64,000 nt of DNA from Micromonospora saelicesensis (GTDB lineage Bacteria; Actinomycetota; Actinomycetes; Mycobacteriales; Micromonosporaceae). A model generated the notes under the pieces. It did no database searches. It was given only the letters and a program-made list of their open reading frames with translations, and was not told the DNA's origin. The stretch lies in NCBI RefSeq assembly GCF_900091575.1, contig NZ_FMCR01000005.1, positions 548,016-612,015 on the forward strand. The letters are read 5' to 3'. Both the position numbers and the translations under genes were made by a program. Below are positions 8,712 to 17,576 of this stretch, in pieces. Every line of letters starts with the position of its first letter. The first letter of the stretch is position 1.

Positions 8712-9206
8712 ATGGATCAGTCGTATGACTCCGTCGCCGCCTGGCGGACCGCCGGCGAGGCCGGTGACGCCGCCGGCGCGGTCGCCGCCCTCAGCCCCGA
8801 TGTCACAGTGGTCTCGCCGATCACCGAGCAGTTCACCTTCCAGGGCCGCCAGCAGGTACGCACCTTGCTCGAAGTGGCCCTGGCCGCGATCGATGACATC
8901 ACCTACACCGACCAGGTCGCCGAGGGCCGTACGGTGGCGCTCTTCTATGAGGCGCAGGTCGGCGCCGTGCGCCTCTACGAGGCCCAGCGACTGCGCCTGG
9001 GCGCCGACGGCCTGATCACTGACATCACCCTCTACGTCCGACCCTTGCCGGCGCTCACCCTGCTGATGGCTCGCCTCGGGCCCGACCTGGCCCGACGCAA
9101 CGGACAGCCGGGCCTGGCCCGGCTGATCCCGCTCGCCAGCGGCGCGATGCACTCGATGGCCGCCACCGGCGAACGGAGAATCATGCCGAGAGTGGCACCC
9201 CGGTAG
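8712..9206 (+). CDS. SnoaL-like (NTF2-fold) protein
   Basis: The ATG at 8712 follows GGGGGAGTATCC and is preferred to upstream in-frame starts, which encode low-complexity sequence. The 164-aa product begins with a helix (SYDSVAAWRTAGEAGDAAGAVAAL) and continues with the SnoaL/NTF2 pattern: SPDVTVVSPITEQFTFQGRQ, a central helix, then the strand-rich VALFYEAQV, LRLGADGLITDITLYVRP. Such proteins are small polyketide-cyclase-fold or limonene-epoxide-hydrolase-fold enzymes, or just binding proteins. No specific substrate can be assigned. Confidence 0.8.
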   Translation: MDQSYDSVAAWRTAGEAGDAAGAVAALSPDVTVVSPITEQFTFQGRQQVRTLLEVALAAIDDITYTDQVAEGRTVALFYEAQVGAVRLYEAQRLRLGADGLITDITLYVRPLPALTLLMARLGPDLARRNGQPGLARLIPLASGAMHSMAATGERRIMPRVAPR

Positions 9207-9351
9207 CAGCAATCGCCGCCAGAACCCCCGCTGCCGATCGGAGGCGCCCTCGTCCAGCCGGGTTTGGTGCTCCCGCACCTCGCTCTCGTGGGGGAGTGGA
9301 ACCCACCCAGGGCGGGAGGCGTCACGGTGCTGCGTTGGCGAGAGTGCTGGT

Positions 9352-9828
9352 ATGCAAGCTCTCAGAGGCCGTCCCTGGGCGTACGGTGCCTTGGCCTGGT
9401 TGATCTTCTTTGTGGTGTCCCACGTGATCCTGGTGTTCTTTCCTGGGCCCGATCCAACCGGTGACGGACCGTGGGGCATGAGGGCCTACGTGATCTTCAA
9501 CGTGGTGCTCATCTCGATGTCGGCCATCGGAGCGGCCGTCGTTCTGGCCACGGTCCGTCCGCCGGCTCGACGTCTTCCCCGGTGGCTGCTTCTGACGCCA
9601 CTGTTGTTCGGCAGCATCCTGCTCGTCTTCCGGGGTGTTCCAGGAATGGTCGAGAATTTGCTGATGGTCACCGGTATCCGTCGCGGTGGTTTCGTGGGGG
9701 TGGCGGACATCTCCACTGGCGAGTTCTGGACCGGCATCGGAATCAACACCTACTTCTTCGCAGGAGCAGTGCTGTTGGTTGGGACAACCGTTTCGTACGG
9801 CCGACGATCAGCGAGCCCGTTTCGGTGA
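9352..9828 (+). CDS. Four-helix membrane protein, unknown function
   Basis: The 158-aa protein has four predicted membrane helices, near residues 12-30, 47-67, 78-95 and 128-148, with short loops and no Cys or catalytic motif. The family is not recognised. Its 3' end overlaps the convergent barstar-family gene by 21 bases (9808-9828). No terminator is visible in the overlap. Confidence 0.7.
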   Translation: MQALRGRPWAYGALAWLIFFVVSHVILVFFPGPDPTGDGPWGMRAYVIFNVVLISMSAIGAAVVLATVRPPARRLPRWLLLTPLLFGSILLVFRGVPGMVENLLMVTGIRRGGFVGVADISTGEFWTGIGINTYFFAGAVLLVGTTVSYGRRSASPFR

Positions 9829-10287
9829 GGCGTACCCGTCGTCCGCGCGGGCGATCTCCTGCCGCAACAGCGCCGCCTCGTCGTCGCGGTCACAGAGCAA
9901 CAGCACCGTGAACTCTGGCTGGCCGAACGGGCTGGCCCAGTGATGTACGGCCTGCGACAGGATCTGGAACAGCGTGTGCCGGTCCTCGGCACTGCTCGAC
10001 AGCACCCGGGGCGCGTTCTCGACAACGATGAGATACCCGTCCGCGGGCAACCAGTTCAGATCGCGGAGACAGTCGGACAACGCGTCCCAGTTCCAGCCGA
10101 AGTAGCCCGGAAAGAACAGCGCGTCGGAGAACTCGTAGAAGGCGTGGTCCGCATCCGTCATCCTCGCTCCGTCGAGCCGGGCCACGACGAACCTGCCCGC
10201 TGCCGGTAACACCGCCGACAGCTCGACCAGGGCACTGCGCGAGCAGACCACGACCTGATCGGTGGAGCCGTTCCATCGGCTGCTCAT
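9808..10287 (-). CDS. Barstar-family protein, coupled to a GNAT gene
   Basis: The start at 10287 forms a TGATG overlap with the stop of the upstream acetyltransferase. The 159-aa product carries the barstar signature: a beta strand FVVARLDG, then FYEFSDALFFPGYFGWNWDALSDCLRDL, which aligns with the barstar helix holding the barnase-binding acidic face, and a closing strand FTVLLLCDRD. It is longer than Bacillus barstar (90 aa). No nuclease toxin lies nearby. It is the second barstar-like gene in the window and shares little sequence with the first outside the fold. Confidence 0.85.
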   Translation of the reverse strand: MSSRWNGSTDQVVVCSRSALVELSAVLPAAGRFVVARLDGARMTDADHAFYEFSDALFFPGYFGWNWDALSDCLRDLNWLPADGYLIVVENAPRVLSSSAEDRHTLFQILSQAVHHWASPFGQPEFTVLLLCDRDDEAALLRQEIARADDGYASPKRAR

Positions 10288-11195
10288 CACACGATGACCA
10301 GGTTGGCCATGTCGACGACCGGCCGGTAGCCGAGGGCGGCGTAGAGCTTGTTCGACGTCGGGTTGGCCTGGTCGGTGAACAGGCAGACCCGCGCGCCCTC
10401 GGCCTGGATACGGCGGGAAACCTCCGCGACCGCGTTGCCGGCCCAACCACGCCCCCGCTGGGCCGGCGGTGTGTACACCGGGCCCAAGCGGGCCACTCCG
10501 AACGACGGTGGGTTGGCACCGGTGAGGTGCACCGGCTCCCCGGTCTCGTCGACCCAGAACCACAGCCGTCCGGCGTGGATCCGACGCAGCACCTCCGCGT
10601 GGTCGGGCGCTTCGTGCGCACTCGTACCGCGCGGGCGGCCCGCCTGTTCGTCGGCGTCGCCCATGAACGCGGCGAGCCACTCCGTGACCAGTCCCGCGTC
10701 GTCCTCGGTCGCGGCCACCAAGCCGCCAGGCACTGGTGGTGGCCACGTCAGCTCGCCGAGCTCGTGCAGCCGTGTGTGCTGGGAGACCTGGACTTCGCCC
10801 CCACCGAGCCGGGCCAGCGCGGTGGCGCACAGGTCGACCGCGGGCAGGGCCCCGTTGACCGCGAGGATCTCCTCCCCGCGATCGTGCAACGCGTGGGCCA
10901 GCGCAACGGCCGCCTCGTCGGGCATGGGCAGCAGGAATGGCGGATAGGGTGCGTACGGCGCCGAGCGCATCCCGGCACCGACCACGGTGCCGGAGTCGTC
11001 GCTGACCACCAGCCACCAGTTGCGGTCGGACTGCGGGATCCCCTCGGCCCGCTGCGACAACAGCCGGTGCGCGATGGTGGTCACGACAGTGCTGACGACC
11101 GGATCGGTGCCCAGGTGGTCGCCCGCAGCGGCCAGGAACTCGCCCGGATCGCTGAGGAACCGCAGCCGCAGTCCGGTCCTCGGGACAATGCTCAT
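10287..11195 (-). CDS. GNAT family N-acetyltransferase
   Basis: The 302-aa protein has a degenerate N-terminal half and a clear C-terminal GNAT domain. Motif A is GPVYTPPAQRGRGWAGNAVAEVSRRI near residue 240 (the Q-x-x-G-x-G/A acetyl-CoA loop), followed by VCLFTDQANPTSNKLYAALGYRPV. A preceding strand, LWFWVDETGEPVHLTGANP, is the usual substrate-side sheet. The start codon ATG at 11195 begins MSIVPRTG. Its stop overlaps the barstar gene by one base (TGATG), so the two are co-translated. The acetylated substrate is unknown. Confidence 0.9.
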   Translation of the reverse strand: MSIVPRTGLRLRFLSDPGEFLAAAGDHLGTDPVVSTVVTTIAHRLLSQRAEGIPQSDRNWWLVVSDDSGTVVGAGMRSAPYAPYPPFLLPMPDEAAVALAHALHDRGEEILAVNGALPAVDLCATALARLGGGEVQVSQHTRLHELGELTWPPPVPGGLVAATEDDAGLVTEWLAAFMGDADEQAGRPRGTSAHEAPDHAEVLRRIHAGRLWFWVDETGEPVHLTGANPPSFGVARLGPVYTPPAQRGRGWAGNAVAEVSRRIQAEGARVCLFTDQANPTSNKLYAALGYRPVVDMANLVIV

Positions 11196-11381
11196 CCGCG
11201 TACGCTAGCCACCTCCTGCCGGATCGACGCAGTAATTTTGTGCTGCGGAGGACCTGTAAGCGGCGAAACAACCGTGAGGCGGGCCCACGGTTGGTCCCGG
11301 TCGGGCGGGGTACACCGCCGCGAGTGGCGCGGGGGGCTGGGTTCACCCGGCTTGGCCACCGAAGGTGCTTCGGAGGGGCCG

Positions 11382-13646
11382 ATGTCGGGTGCGTCAGCGC
11401 GGTCAAGCGGGCCCGGGATGTCCGATGACGTGGTGGAGCTGCGGGTACACGGGGCCGCCAGCGCGAGCGCCGCCCAGGTGTTGAACGTGGCGCAGGTCGA
11501 GCAGGTCGCAGGCGACCGCAGTGGGGGCTTCTACCGACCCCACCGCCCATGTTCGTGCGGCAGCGGCGAACGGGTGACGGAGGCGTACCGCTGGGGTGAT
11601 CTGCCCGCCGGAAGCGTGGTCCGAACACTGACGCTGGTGTTCCTCCTGCCGTTCATGCTGGCCAACCTTGCGATCTGGATGCGACCGGCGAGCCCTGGCT
11701 CCGATGCGATGGTCAGATCCCTGTGCCGGTTGCTGGCACTCACTCTCACCGTGCTGTATGTGCTTGCCTTCGCCGGGGTCACGCTGGACCTGATCGCGTG
11801 GAAGTGCATGGGCTCGCCACGTTGCCTGGCCGGGCGCACCTGGTTGTCCTGGTTGGGTGGGCAGCCCGTGGGCCTGCGCCTCGCGGTGCTCGCTGTGGTT
11901 CCGGCCGCCGCCATCGGCCTGCTCTGGCGGGCCAGCACCCGCCCGCGAAAGATGTTCGACGCGTTCCGCGCTCCCGCTGACGAGGTCTCCGAGCATCGAC
12001 TCAGCGGGATCGGTCAGTGGGACGCAGGGCCGCTGGTGGGTCGGCTGCGCTCGATCCACGTCGCGGCGGCGTTCGCGACACTGGACGTCGCTCTGCTCGC
12101 CGCCCGAGCCGCGAACGGCGCCTCGGCGAGCACGATCGCGTTGGCCGTGGCCACCGGGACGGTGCTGGCCAGCTGCGTGGTCCTGCTCTGCATGCCCCCG
12201 CTGCTCGACCGGGCCGCCTCGGATCAGCGACGGGACCGGATCACCCGCACGGTGCGGACGGTAGCCGTGGCCCTGACCATCGTGGTGACGGTCCACGTCC
12301 TCGCCAGCTCAGCGCCGTGGCACGAGGGGGGCGGGCTACCCGGCTACGGCGCAATTCTCACCTCGCTGTTCGTTGCCCAGACGACCCTGCTGGCCGCCCT
12401 CGGCGCTGTGCTGCTCTGGCGCCGGGTTCGGTGGCGGGACGCCATCCCGCTGCTCGGGCTGGGCGCACTGGTGATGGCGGCCAGCGCTGTCAGTCTCGCG
12501 GTGGCAGTGTCCGCCGAGCTGGTCTACCGGGTGGCGGATTTCCTTGATCGCGACGCGCCGACCGGAGCGGGCCTGGCCTCAGGTCTGCCGCCGGCGTTCA
12601 CCTGGGCGATCTTCGGCTTCCTCCGGACAGTGCTGTTCACGCTGGTAGTAGCGGTTCCGGTCATCCTCATCTCTCGACGCCGTCGACTGCGTGCCGCTGC
12701 GGCAATCGTCGCCTGCGACTACCCGGACCGCCCGCCCGCAGCCGCGACCCGACTGCGGCAGGTGCAGAAGGCGATAGCCAGGGCCCGCTTCACGGAAAGA
12801 CTGATTCCGTTGGCGGTGGTCTACGCCTGCCTGGCCGGGATCGGCACGGCCACCACCACCCTCGGTCTGCTGGAGTTGCTGCCGAGCGAATCTGTGCAGC
12901 GGTACGCACGGGTGCCCGGCGACCTGATCACCTTCTCCATCGCGTTCGGGAGCTGGGGGATCGCCGCGATCATCCTCGGCCTGACCCTCGGCGGAATCTT
13001 CGCCTACCGGACAGTCGAATTCAGGCGCCACGTTGGTGTCCTGTGGGACCTGGGCACGTTCTGGCCCCGGGCCGCCCACCCGTTCGCGCCACCCTGCTAC
13101 GCCGAGCGAGCCGTGCCGGAGTTGACCCGACGAATCACGTACCTGGTCGGACGCGGCAACCTCGTGCTGGTCACCGCACACAGCCACGGTTCGGTCCTGG
13201 CCGCCGCGACAGTGCTCCAGTTATCGCCGCAGGTCAGCAGTCGAGTCGCTCTGCTCACCCATGGGTCACCACTGAGGCGACTCTACGCACGACTGTTCCC
13301 CGCCTTCGTCGACGACGAGGTGCTGCACGAGATCGGCGCTCGCGTCGGCTGGCGGTGGGTGAACCTGTGGCGCGACACCGACTCGGTTGGCGGCTGGATA
13401 TTCAGCGCCCACCGGACAACCGCGTCGGTAACCGTCGGCGGGACGGCGGCAACGGTGGACCGCCGGCTACGGGATCCCGCCGACGTGGTGCCGCTACCTG
13501 GCGACAGCGTCCCGCCGCCGATCCAGGGACACCGACCCCGCGGATCGGAGCAGCGGTACGCCGAGGCGGCCCGCGAGTTGATCGAGCGCCTTCGCCAGCC
13601 GGTGGACTCAGTGCCGCTTCCGGGCGACCCGCCGACCGGGCAGTGA
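11382..13646 (+). CDS. Large polytopic membrane protein with lipase-like Ser motif
   Basis: The ATG at 11382 follows CGGAGGGGCCG, a strong ribosome site; a later in-frame ATG at 11418 (MSDDVVELRVHG) is the alternative. The 754-aa protein starts with a short strand-rich segment (VVELRVHGAA, then VAGDRSGGFYRPHRP). About ten membrane helices follow to residue ~550, and then a cytosolic alpha/beta-hydrolase-like tail with V-T-A-H-S-H-G-S, a nucleophile-elbow-like sequence around Ser601. The VHG block at the N terminus plus this elbow suggests a split hydrolase fold around a membrane domain. Proteins of this layout are conserved but uncharacterised in actinomycetes. The 3' end overlaps the convergent gene by 39 bases. 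Confidence 0.85.
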   Translation: MSGASARSSGPGMSDDVVELRVHGAASASAAQVLNVAQVEQVAGDRSGGFYRPHRPCSCGSGERVTEAYRWGDLPAGSVVRTLTLVFLLPFMLANLAIWMRPASPGSDAMVRSLCRLLALTLTVLYVLAFAGVTLDLIAWKCMGSPRCLAGRTWLSWLGGQPVGLRLAVLAVVPAAAIGLLWRASTRPRKMFDAFRAPADEVSEHRLSGIGQWDAGPLVGRLRSIHVAAAFATLDVALLAARAANGASASTIALAVATGTVLASCVVLLCMPPLLDRAASDQRRDRITRTVRTVAVALTIVVTVHVLASSAPWHEGGGLPGYGAILTSLFVAQTTLLAALGAVLLWRRVRWRDAIPLLGLGALVMAASAVSLAVAVSAELVYRVADFLDRDAPTGAGLASGLPPAFTWAIFGFLRTVLFTLVVAVPVILISRRRRLRAAAAIVACDYPDRPPAAATRLRQVQKAIARARFTERLIPLAVVYACLAGIGTATTTLGLLELLPSESVQRYARVPGDLITFSIAFGSWGIAAIILGLTLGGIFAYRTVEFRRHVGVLWDLGTFWPRAAHPFAPPCYAERAVPELTRRITYLVGRGNLVLVTAHSHGSVLAAATVLQLSPQVSSRVALLTHGSPLRRLYARLFPAFVDDEVLHEIGARVGWRWVNLWRDTDSVGGWIFSAHRTTASVTVGGTAATVDRRLRDPADVVPLPGDSVPPPIQGHRPRGSEQRYAEAARELIERLRQPVDSVPLPGDPPTGQ

Positions 13647-14741
13647 CGGATCCGCGGCAGTGACGCGGGCACGCCCGAAGTACATGAGCTCCCAGATCGC
13701 GTCCTCGGCGAACGTCTCGACCACCTGTCCGCCCTTGTGGTGCTCGATCGTGAGCAGGCCGGCGAAGCGGAGGTAGGCGCCGTCGAACCGGATCAACCGG
13801 GCCGCTGCCCGCTTCAGCCAGGGCAGGTCCTTGGTGAGGGGATTGCGGACCAGGTCGCGCTCGCGGTCGAAGGTCACCACGTACGTGTCGTCGTCGTCCA
13901 CGTACGTGTAGCGGACGATGCCGGCCACCGGCTTGCCGGTCTTCGCGTCGGTGTAGGCCCCGTCCCGCTCGAACGTCATCTTCGCTGGATCGTCGCCGAT
14001 GATCCGGCCGTCGCGGGCCAGCATGAAGATGGGGATCTCGGCGAAGCCGTACTTTTCGGCGCCAGTGATGAACGAGGCGATGACCGTGTACGGCCCGGCC
14101 TGCCCCCGTCCCCAGTACCAGTCATTGATGATTTTCGGCAGCCCGACGTTGCCCCAGTTGTGGTCGTGGTAGCCGACGCCGGTCGTCTCATGCCGCACCC
14201 CGTCGATCGTGTACGAGCCCCGCACGGCTCCTTGGGGCACCGAGGGCAGCCAATTGAACTCGAGGTCGCGCTCCGGGCCGAACAGCATGTGCCCGGTGGC
14301 CGGACGCCAGGCCGGGACCTCGGACGTCAGTGTGAAGTCGACCCCTAGACCCCCGGCGGTCGCCTGGATCCGGTACTCGCGCAGGCTCTCGCCCCGGAAG
14401 CGGTTGCCCGGCCCCATCCGGACGTCAGTACGCCCGCTCGCCGCCGACCACTCCGCTGCGGGGATCGCGATCGTGTTGTTGGACATCGTCCCGTCAGGCA
14501 GTTCCAGGTTGACCCGGAGCTGCGGTGACAGCGGGCTACCCGCCGCGCCGAGGTCCTTGTTCATGAACACCACGACAACCTTCGCGCCGTCGTCGAGGTG
14601 GGCGTCGAAGTACCACCACTCGTACGACCCGGCGCGATTGTCGGTGCGGGCGCCGTCCTCCCATTCGCGTACGGCATCGCGTTCGAGCCCGAAGCGGGCA
14701 TAGTCGTCGCTGAGCGCGGCGAGTTCGGGGTGATCGGACAT
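13608..14741 (-). CDS. CrtC/AttH-like lipocalin-fold protein (carotenoid hydratase family)
   Basis: The 377-aa protein has the hydroxyneurosporene synthase (CrtC/AttH) hallmarks: SYEWWYFDAHLDDGAKVVVVF near residue 37, YHDHNWGN near residue 195, DWYWGRGQAGPYTVIASF, and a second beta-barrel half ending ELMYFGRARV. CrtC adds water to the 1,2 double bond of acyclic carotenoids, but many members act on other lipids or are uncharacterised. No carotenoid genes are adjacent, so the substrate stays open. It overlaps the convergent membrane-protein gene by 39 bases. Confidence 0.85.
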   Translation of the reverse strand: MSDHPELAALSDDYARFGLERDAVREWEDGARTDNRAGSYEWWYFDAHLDDGAKVVVVFMNKDLGAAGSPLSPQLRVNLELPDGTMSNNTIAIPAAEWSAASGRTDVRMGPGNRFRGESLREYRIQATAGGLGVDFTLTSEVPAWRPATGHMLFGPERDLEFNWLPSVPQGAVRGSYTIDGVRHETTGVGYHDHNWGNVGLPKIINDWYWGRGQAGPYTVIASFITGAEKYGFAEIPIFMLARDGRIIGDDPAKMTFERDGAYTDAKTGKPVAGIVRYTYVDDDDTYVVTFDRERDLVRNPLTKDLPWLKRAAARLIRFDGAYLRFAGLLTIEHHKGGQVVETFAEDAIWELMYFGRARVTAADPSLPGRRVARKRH

Positions 14742-14788
14742 GACTCTTCGTCTCCGTTGCTACTGCAAGATCAAGATTTGCGGACGCC

Positions 14789-15604
14789 TCACAGGGTGGC
14801 GAATCCCTGACGCCAGGACGGATGGGCCGGGCTCCAGCCAAGGTGCGTGCGGGCGTGGCGGTTGCTCGCTCCCCGCGCCCAGCCATGCCGCTCGCCCTCG
14901 GTCACCGCTGGCGCTGGCACGTTGGCCGCCGCGCAGAACGCGGGCACCCACTGCGAGGCGGCGGCTGGCTCGTCGTCGCAGACGTTGACGACGCCGACGG
15001 GCCACTCCAGAGCCGCAACCGCGGCGGCGACGGCGTCGTCGATGTGCAGCAGGCTGCTCACGTCCGCGTCGGCGGGGACCTTGCCGGCGGCGGCGAACTG
15101 GGCCATCAGACCGTCGCGGGCGTACCAGGTGCCCGGGCCGTAGAGGGTGCCGTACCTCAGCACGACCCACTCGGGCGCCTCCTGGACGGCGGATTCGAGC
15201 GCGGCGGCACCACCCACACTGGTCTGGCGTGGCTCCGGGGCGCCGAGGTCGAGCGGGGTCTCCTCGGTCGCGGGCTCGGCGCCCGGCTCGTACGCCCAGG
15301 CGATGCTCTGTGCCACGATCCAGCGTACCCCAGCGGCGAGCGCCGCGTCGACCAGGTTGCGGGTTCCGGTCCGACGCAGCCGCGAGTTGGCGGCGAAGTC
15401 GCCCGTGCTCAGGCTGGTCAGCTGGTGCATCACCACGTCAGGCCGGGCGTCGCGGACGGCGGCCGCCACCGCGTCCCGGTCGAGCACGTCGACGGCGACC
15501 GGGCCGTTGCGGGCCAACCCGATGACCTCATGCCCCTGGGCGGTCAGAATCGGCTCAAGACGGCGGCCGATGACGCCGGTCGAACCGGCGAGAACGATAC
15601 GCAT
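14789..15604 (-). CDS. NAD-dependent epimerase/dehydratase family protein
   Basis: The 271-aa protein starts with a Rossmann nucleotide-binding loop, MRIVLAGSTGVIGRRL (G-x-x-G-x-x-G), and has PDVVMHQLTSLS and WIVAQSIAWAYEPG, in the position of the extended-SDR catalytic segment. The pattern Y-G-T-L-Y-G-P-G is also visible. Extended SDR enzymes oxidise, reduce or epimerise nucleotide sugars and related metabolites. It lies 14 bases downstream of the cupin gene on the same strand, so MocR regulator, cupin and SDR form one transcription unit. Confidence 0.88.
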   Translation of the reverse strand: MRIVLAGSTGVIGRRLEPILTAQGHEVIGLARNGPVAVDVLDRDAVAAAVRDARPDVVMHQLTSLSTGDFAANSRLRRTGTRNLVDAALAAGVRWIVAQSIAWAYEPGAEPATEETPLDLGAPEPRQTSVGGAAALESAVQEAPEWVVLRYGTLYGPGTWYARDGLMAQFAAAGKVPADADVSSLLHIDDAVAAAVAALEWPVGVVNVCDDEPAAASQWVPAFCAAANVPAPAVTEGERHGWARGASNRHARTHLGWSPAHPSWRQGFATL

Positions 15605-15618
15605 GACGTGCCTCTCCG

Positions 15619-16023
15619 TCAGTTCGGCCGGGTTGAGCGGCGGTCCTTACGCTGTTCGAGCTCCTCGGGGCTCACCAGCACCAGCATTTCCTGGCCGGGC
15701 GCGCACACCATCACGACCAGGAACTTGGTCACCCGATCGGACAGGTTGTTGGCGGACCGGTAGTGGATGACGTCGCCGCCAGGCTCCCAGAACGCCTCAC
15801 CGGCCCTGATCACCCGTTCGGGCTCGCCCTCCAGCTCGAAGATCATCTCGCCCTCGAGCAGGTAGCCGAAGACCGGGCCGGAGTGCCGGTGGGGCGGCGT
15901 GCCCGGGTCGCCCGGTGGCAGTTCGATCGTCGCTGTCATCACATGGGAGCCCTCCGGCAACTCCGGGGGCATGGCCGTGCCCAGGAGCACGATTTCGTTG
16001 TTTCCGATCTTCATGGTCTGCAT
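15619..16023 (-). CDS. Cupin domain protein
   Basis: The 134-aa protein is one conserved beta-barrel cupin. Motif 1 is PPHRHSGPVFGYLLEGEMIFELEG near residues 43-66 (metal-ligand His-x-His and the following Glu), and motif 2 is AGEAFWEPGGDVIHYRSANN (final His). A metal-bound small-molecule enzyme or sensor role is usual. Its ATG lies inside the 3' end of the MocR gene (13-base overlap); a second in-frame ATG at 16014 is equally possible. It is probably controlled by, or co-expressed with, the MocR regulator. Confidence 0.9.
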   Translation of the reverse strand: MQTMKIGNNEIVLLGTAMPPELPEGSHVMTATIELPPGDPGTPPHRHSGPVFGYLLEGEMIFELEGEPERVIRAGEAFWEPGGDVIHYRSANNLSDRVTKFLVVMVCAPGQEMLVLVSPEELEQRKDRRSTRPN

Positions 16024-17462
16024 GAATCGAACGTATCCCCGACCGGACCAGCAGGATGGACCAGTTGGTGACCGGTCTGATGGACCAGTTGGCAGAGTCC
16101 GGACAGTGCCTCCTGCCAGGCATGAGCCGGCGGCGCCGCGTATCCGAGGACCAGGGCTGCCGCCTGCCGCTCATCCGCGGGGTCGTGCCAGTAGCCGTTG
16201 CTGTGCAGGCCGATCAGGTGCAGTCCCTCGCGGCGTCCGGCCTCGATCAGCCAGCGCTCCTCCGCCACGCAAGCCAGCGGTAGCAGCGCGTGTACGCCGG
16301 CAGCGATGCCCTCCAGTGCAGTGGTGGTCACCTCGGCCAGGCGGCCGGCCAGCTCGGTCCGGCGACGCCGGTAGGTCAGCCGCATGCGGCGGATGTGCCG
16401 GTCGTAGTCGCCGTGCGTGAGCAGGTCGGCCATGGTGAGCTGGTCGATCGCGGAGACTGCCGCCCCGGCCTCCACGATCGTCGTCGTCAGTTCGCGACGC
16501 AGTGGCTCGGGTACGACGAACCAGCCCAGGCGGACGCCCGGCGCCAGCGACTTGCTCGTGCTGCCGGCGTACACGATCCGCTCTGGTGCCAGCGCCTGCA
16601 TGGCGCCCACCGGCCGCTGGTCGTAGCGGAACTCGCCGTCGTAGTCGTCCTCGATCAGAAACGCGTCGTGCTTGCGTGCCCACGCGATGAGCCGGTAGCG
16701 GTGCCCTGGGGCGAGCACCACTCCGGTCGGATGCTGGTGCGCGGGAGTGAGCAGCGCGGCCTGACCCGCCGCGTCATCCGGGTCGGCCCCGCCGGGGCCG
16801 ACGGTGAGCGGGGTGACTGTCAGGCCCGCGGCACGCAGCACCATGCGGTGATGGGCCAGGCCGGGGTTCTCGGTGGCGATGGCGTGGACGCCGCGCCGGT
16901 GCAGCGTCCGCGCCAGAAGGGAGAGGCCCTGGGTGAAGCCCGCCGTGATCACCACCGCATCCGGGTCGCAGAGCACCCCACGAGTACGCGCGAGATAGCC
17001 GGCCACCGCCGCCCGCAATGCGGGTAGACCCGTCGGTTCGGAGTAGTCCAGCGTGCCGCGTGAAGCCGTCGTGAGCGCCCGCCGGACACTGTCCGCCCAG
17101 GCCGTTCGGGGGAAGGACGCGAGGTCCGGAATCCCCGGCCGAAACTCGATCAATGACCCGGCCGGGGGCGACGGCCGCGGTTGCCTGCGCGAGTCGGGCG
17201 GATCATGGAGTACGTCCGCGACCCGGGTGCCCGAGCCGGGTGCCGCCAGCAGCCACCCTTCCGCCACCAGCTGCGCGTACGCCTGCACCACAGTGCCCCG
17301 GGCCAAGCCCAGGTCGGCGGCCAGGCTCCGGCTCCCGGGTAGGCGGGACCCGGCCCGCAGCCGACCTGTCCGAATGCTCTCCCGTAACGCGCTCTCCAGC
17401 GAGCGACCCGGGAAACCCGCACTCCGATCGAACTCCAGATGCAGGTCAAGCGACTTCGTCAC
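16011..17462 (-). CDS. MocR/PdxR-type transcriptional regulator (GntR HTH plus aminotransferase domain)
   Basis: The 483-aa protein joins an N-terminal GntR winged helix (RESIRTGRLRAGSRLPGSRSLAADLGLARGTVVQAYAQLVAEGW, residues ~27-70) to a fold-type I aminotransferase domain. The PLP lysine lies in VYAGSTSKSLAPGVRLGW and the conserved Asp in FLIEDDYDGEFRYD. MocR proteins bind PLP and regulate vitamin B6, GABA, taurine or other amine metabolism. Here the likely targets are its own operon, including the overlapping cupin and the SDR gene. The 114 bases upstream hold its promoter; no operator repeat was obvious. Confidence 0.93.
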   Translation of the reverse strand: MTKSLDLHLEFDRSAGFPGRSLESALRESIRTGRLRAGSRLPGSRSLAADLGLARGTVVQAYAQLVAEGWLLAAPGSGTRVADVLHDPPDSRRQPRPSPPAGSLIEFRPGIPDLASFPRTAWADSVRRALTTASRGTLDYSEPTGLPALRAAVAGYLARTRGVLCDPDAVVITAGFTQGLSLLARTLHRRGVHAIATENPGLAHHRMVLRAAGLTVTPLTVGPGGADPDDAAGQAALLTPAHQHPTGVVLAPGHRYRLIAWARKHDAFLIEDDYDGEFRYDQRPVGAMQALAPERIVYAGSTSKSLAPGVRLGWFVVPEPLRRELTTTIVEAGAAVSAIDQLTMADLLTHGDYDRHIRRMRLTYRRRRTELAGRLAEVTTTALEGIAAGVHALLPLACVAEERWLIEAGRREGLHLIGLHSNGYWHDPADERQAAALVLGYAAPPAHAWQEALSGLCQLVHQTGHQLVHPAGPVGDTFDSCRP

Positions 17463-17576
17463 TCAGCAACGATCCCATTCGTTCGAGCAGCGCCGGCAGG
17501 TTCGGCGACGACTCAGGCGCCAGACCATCGACCTCGACTCACGTGCCGTCGACGAACCAGGCGCCGTTGCCGACGG

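Noticed and set aside
10527..11381. Upstream extension of the large membrane protein
   Set aside because: It lies antisense to the GNAT gene; a strong ribosome site and the family-like start are at 11382.
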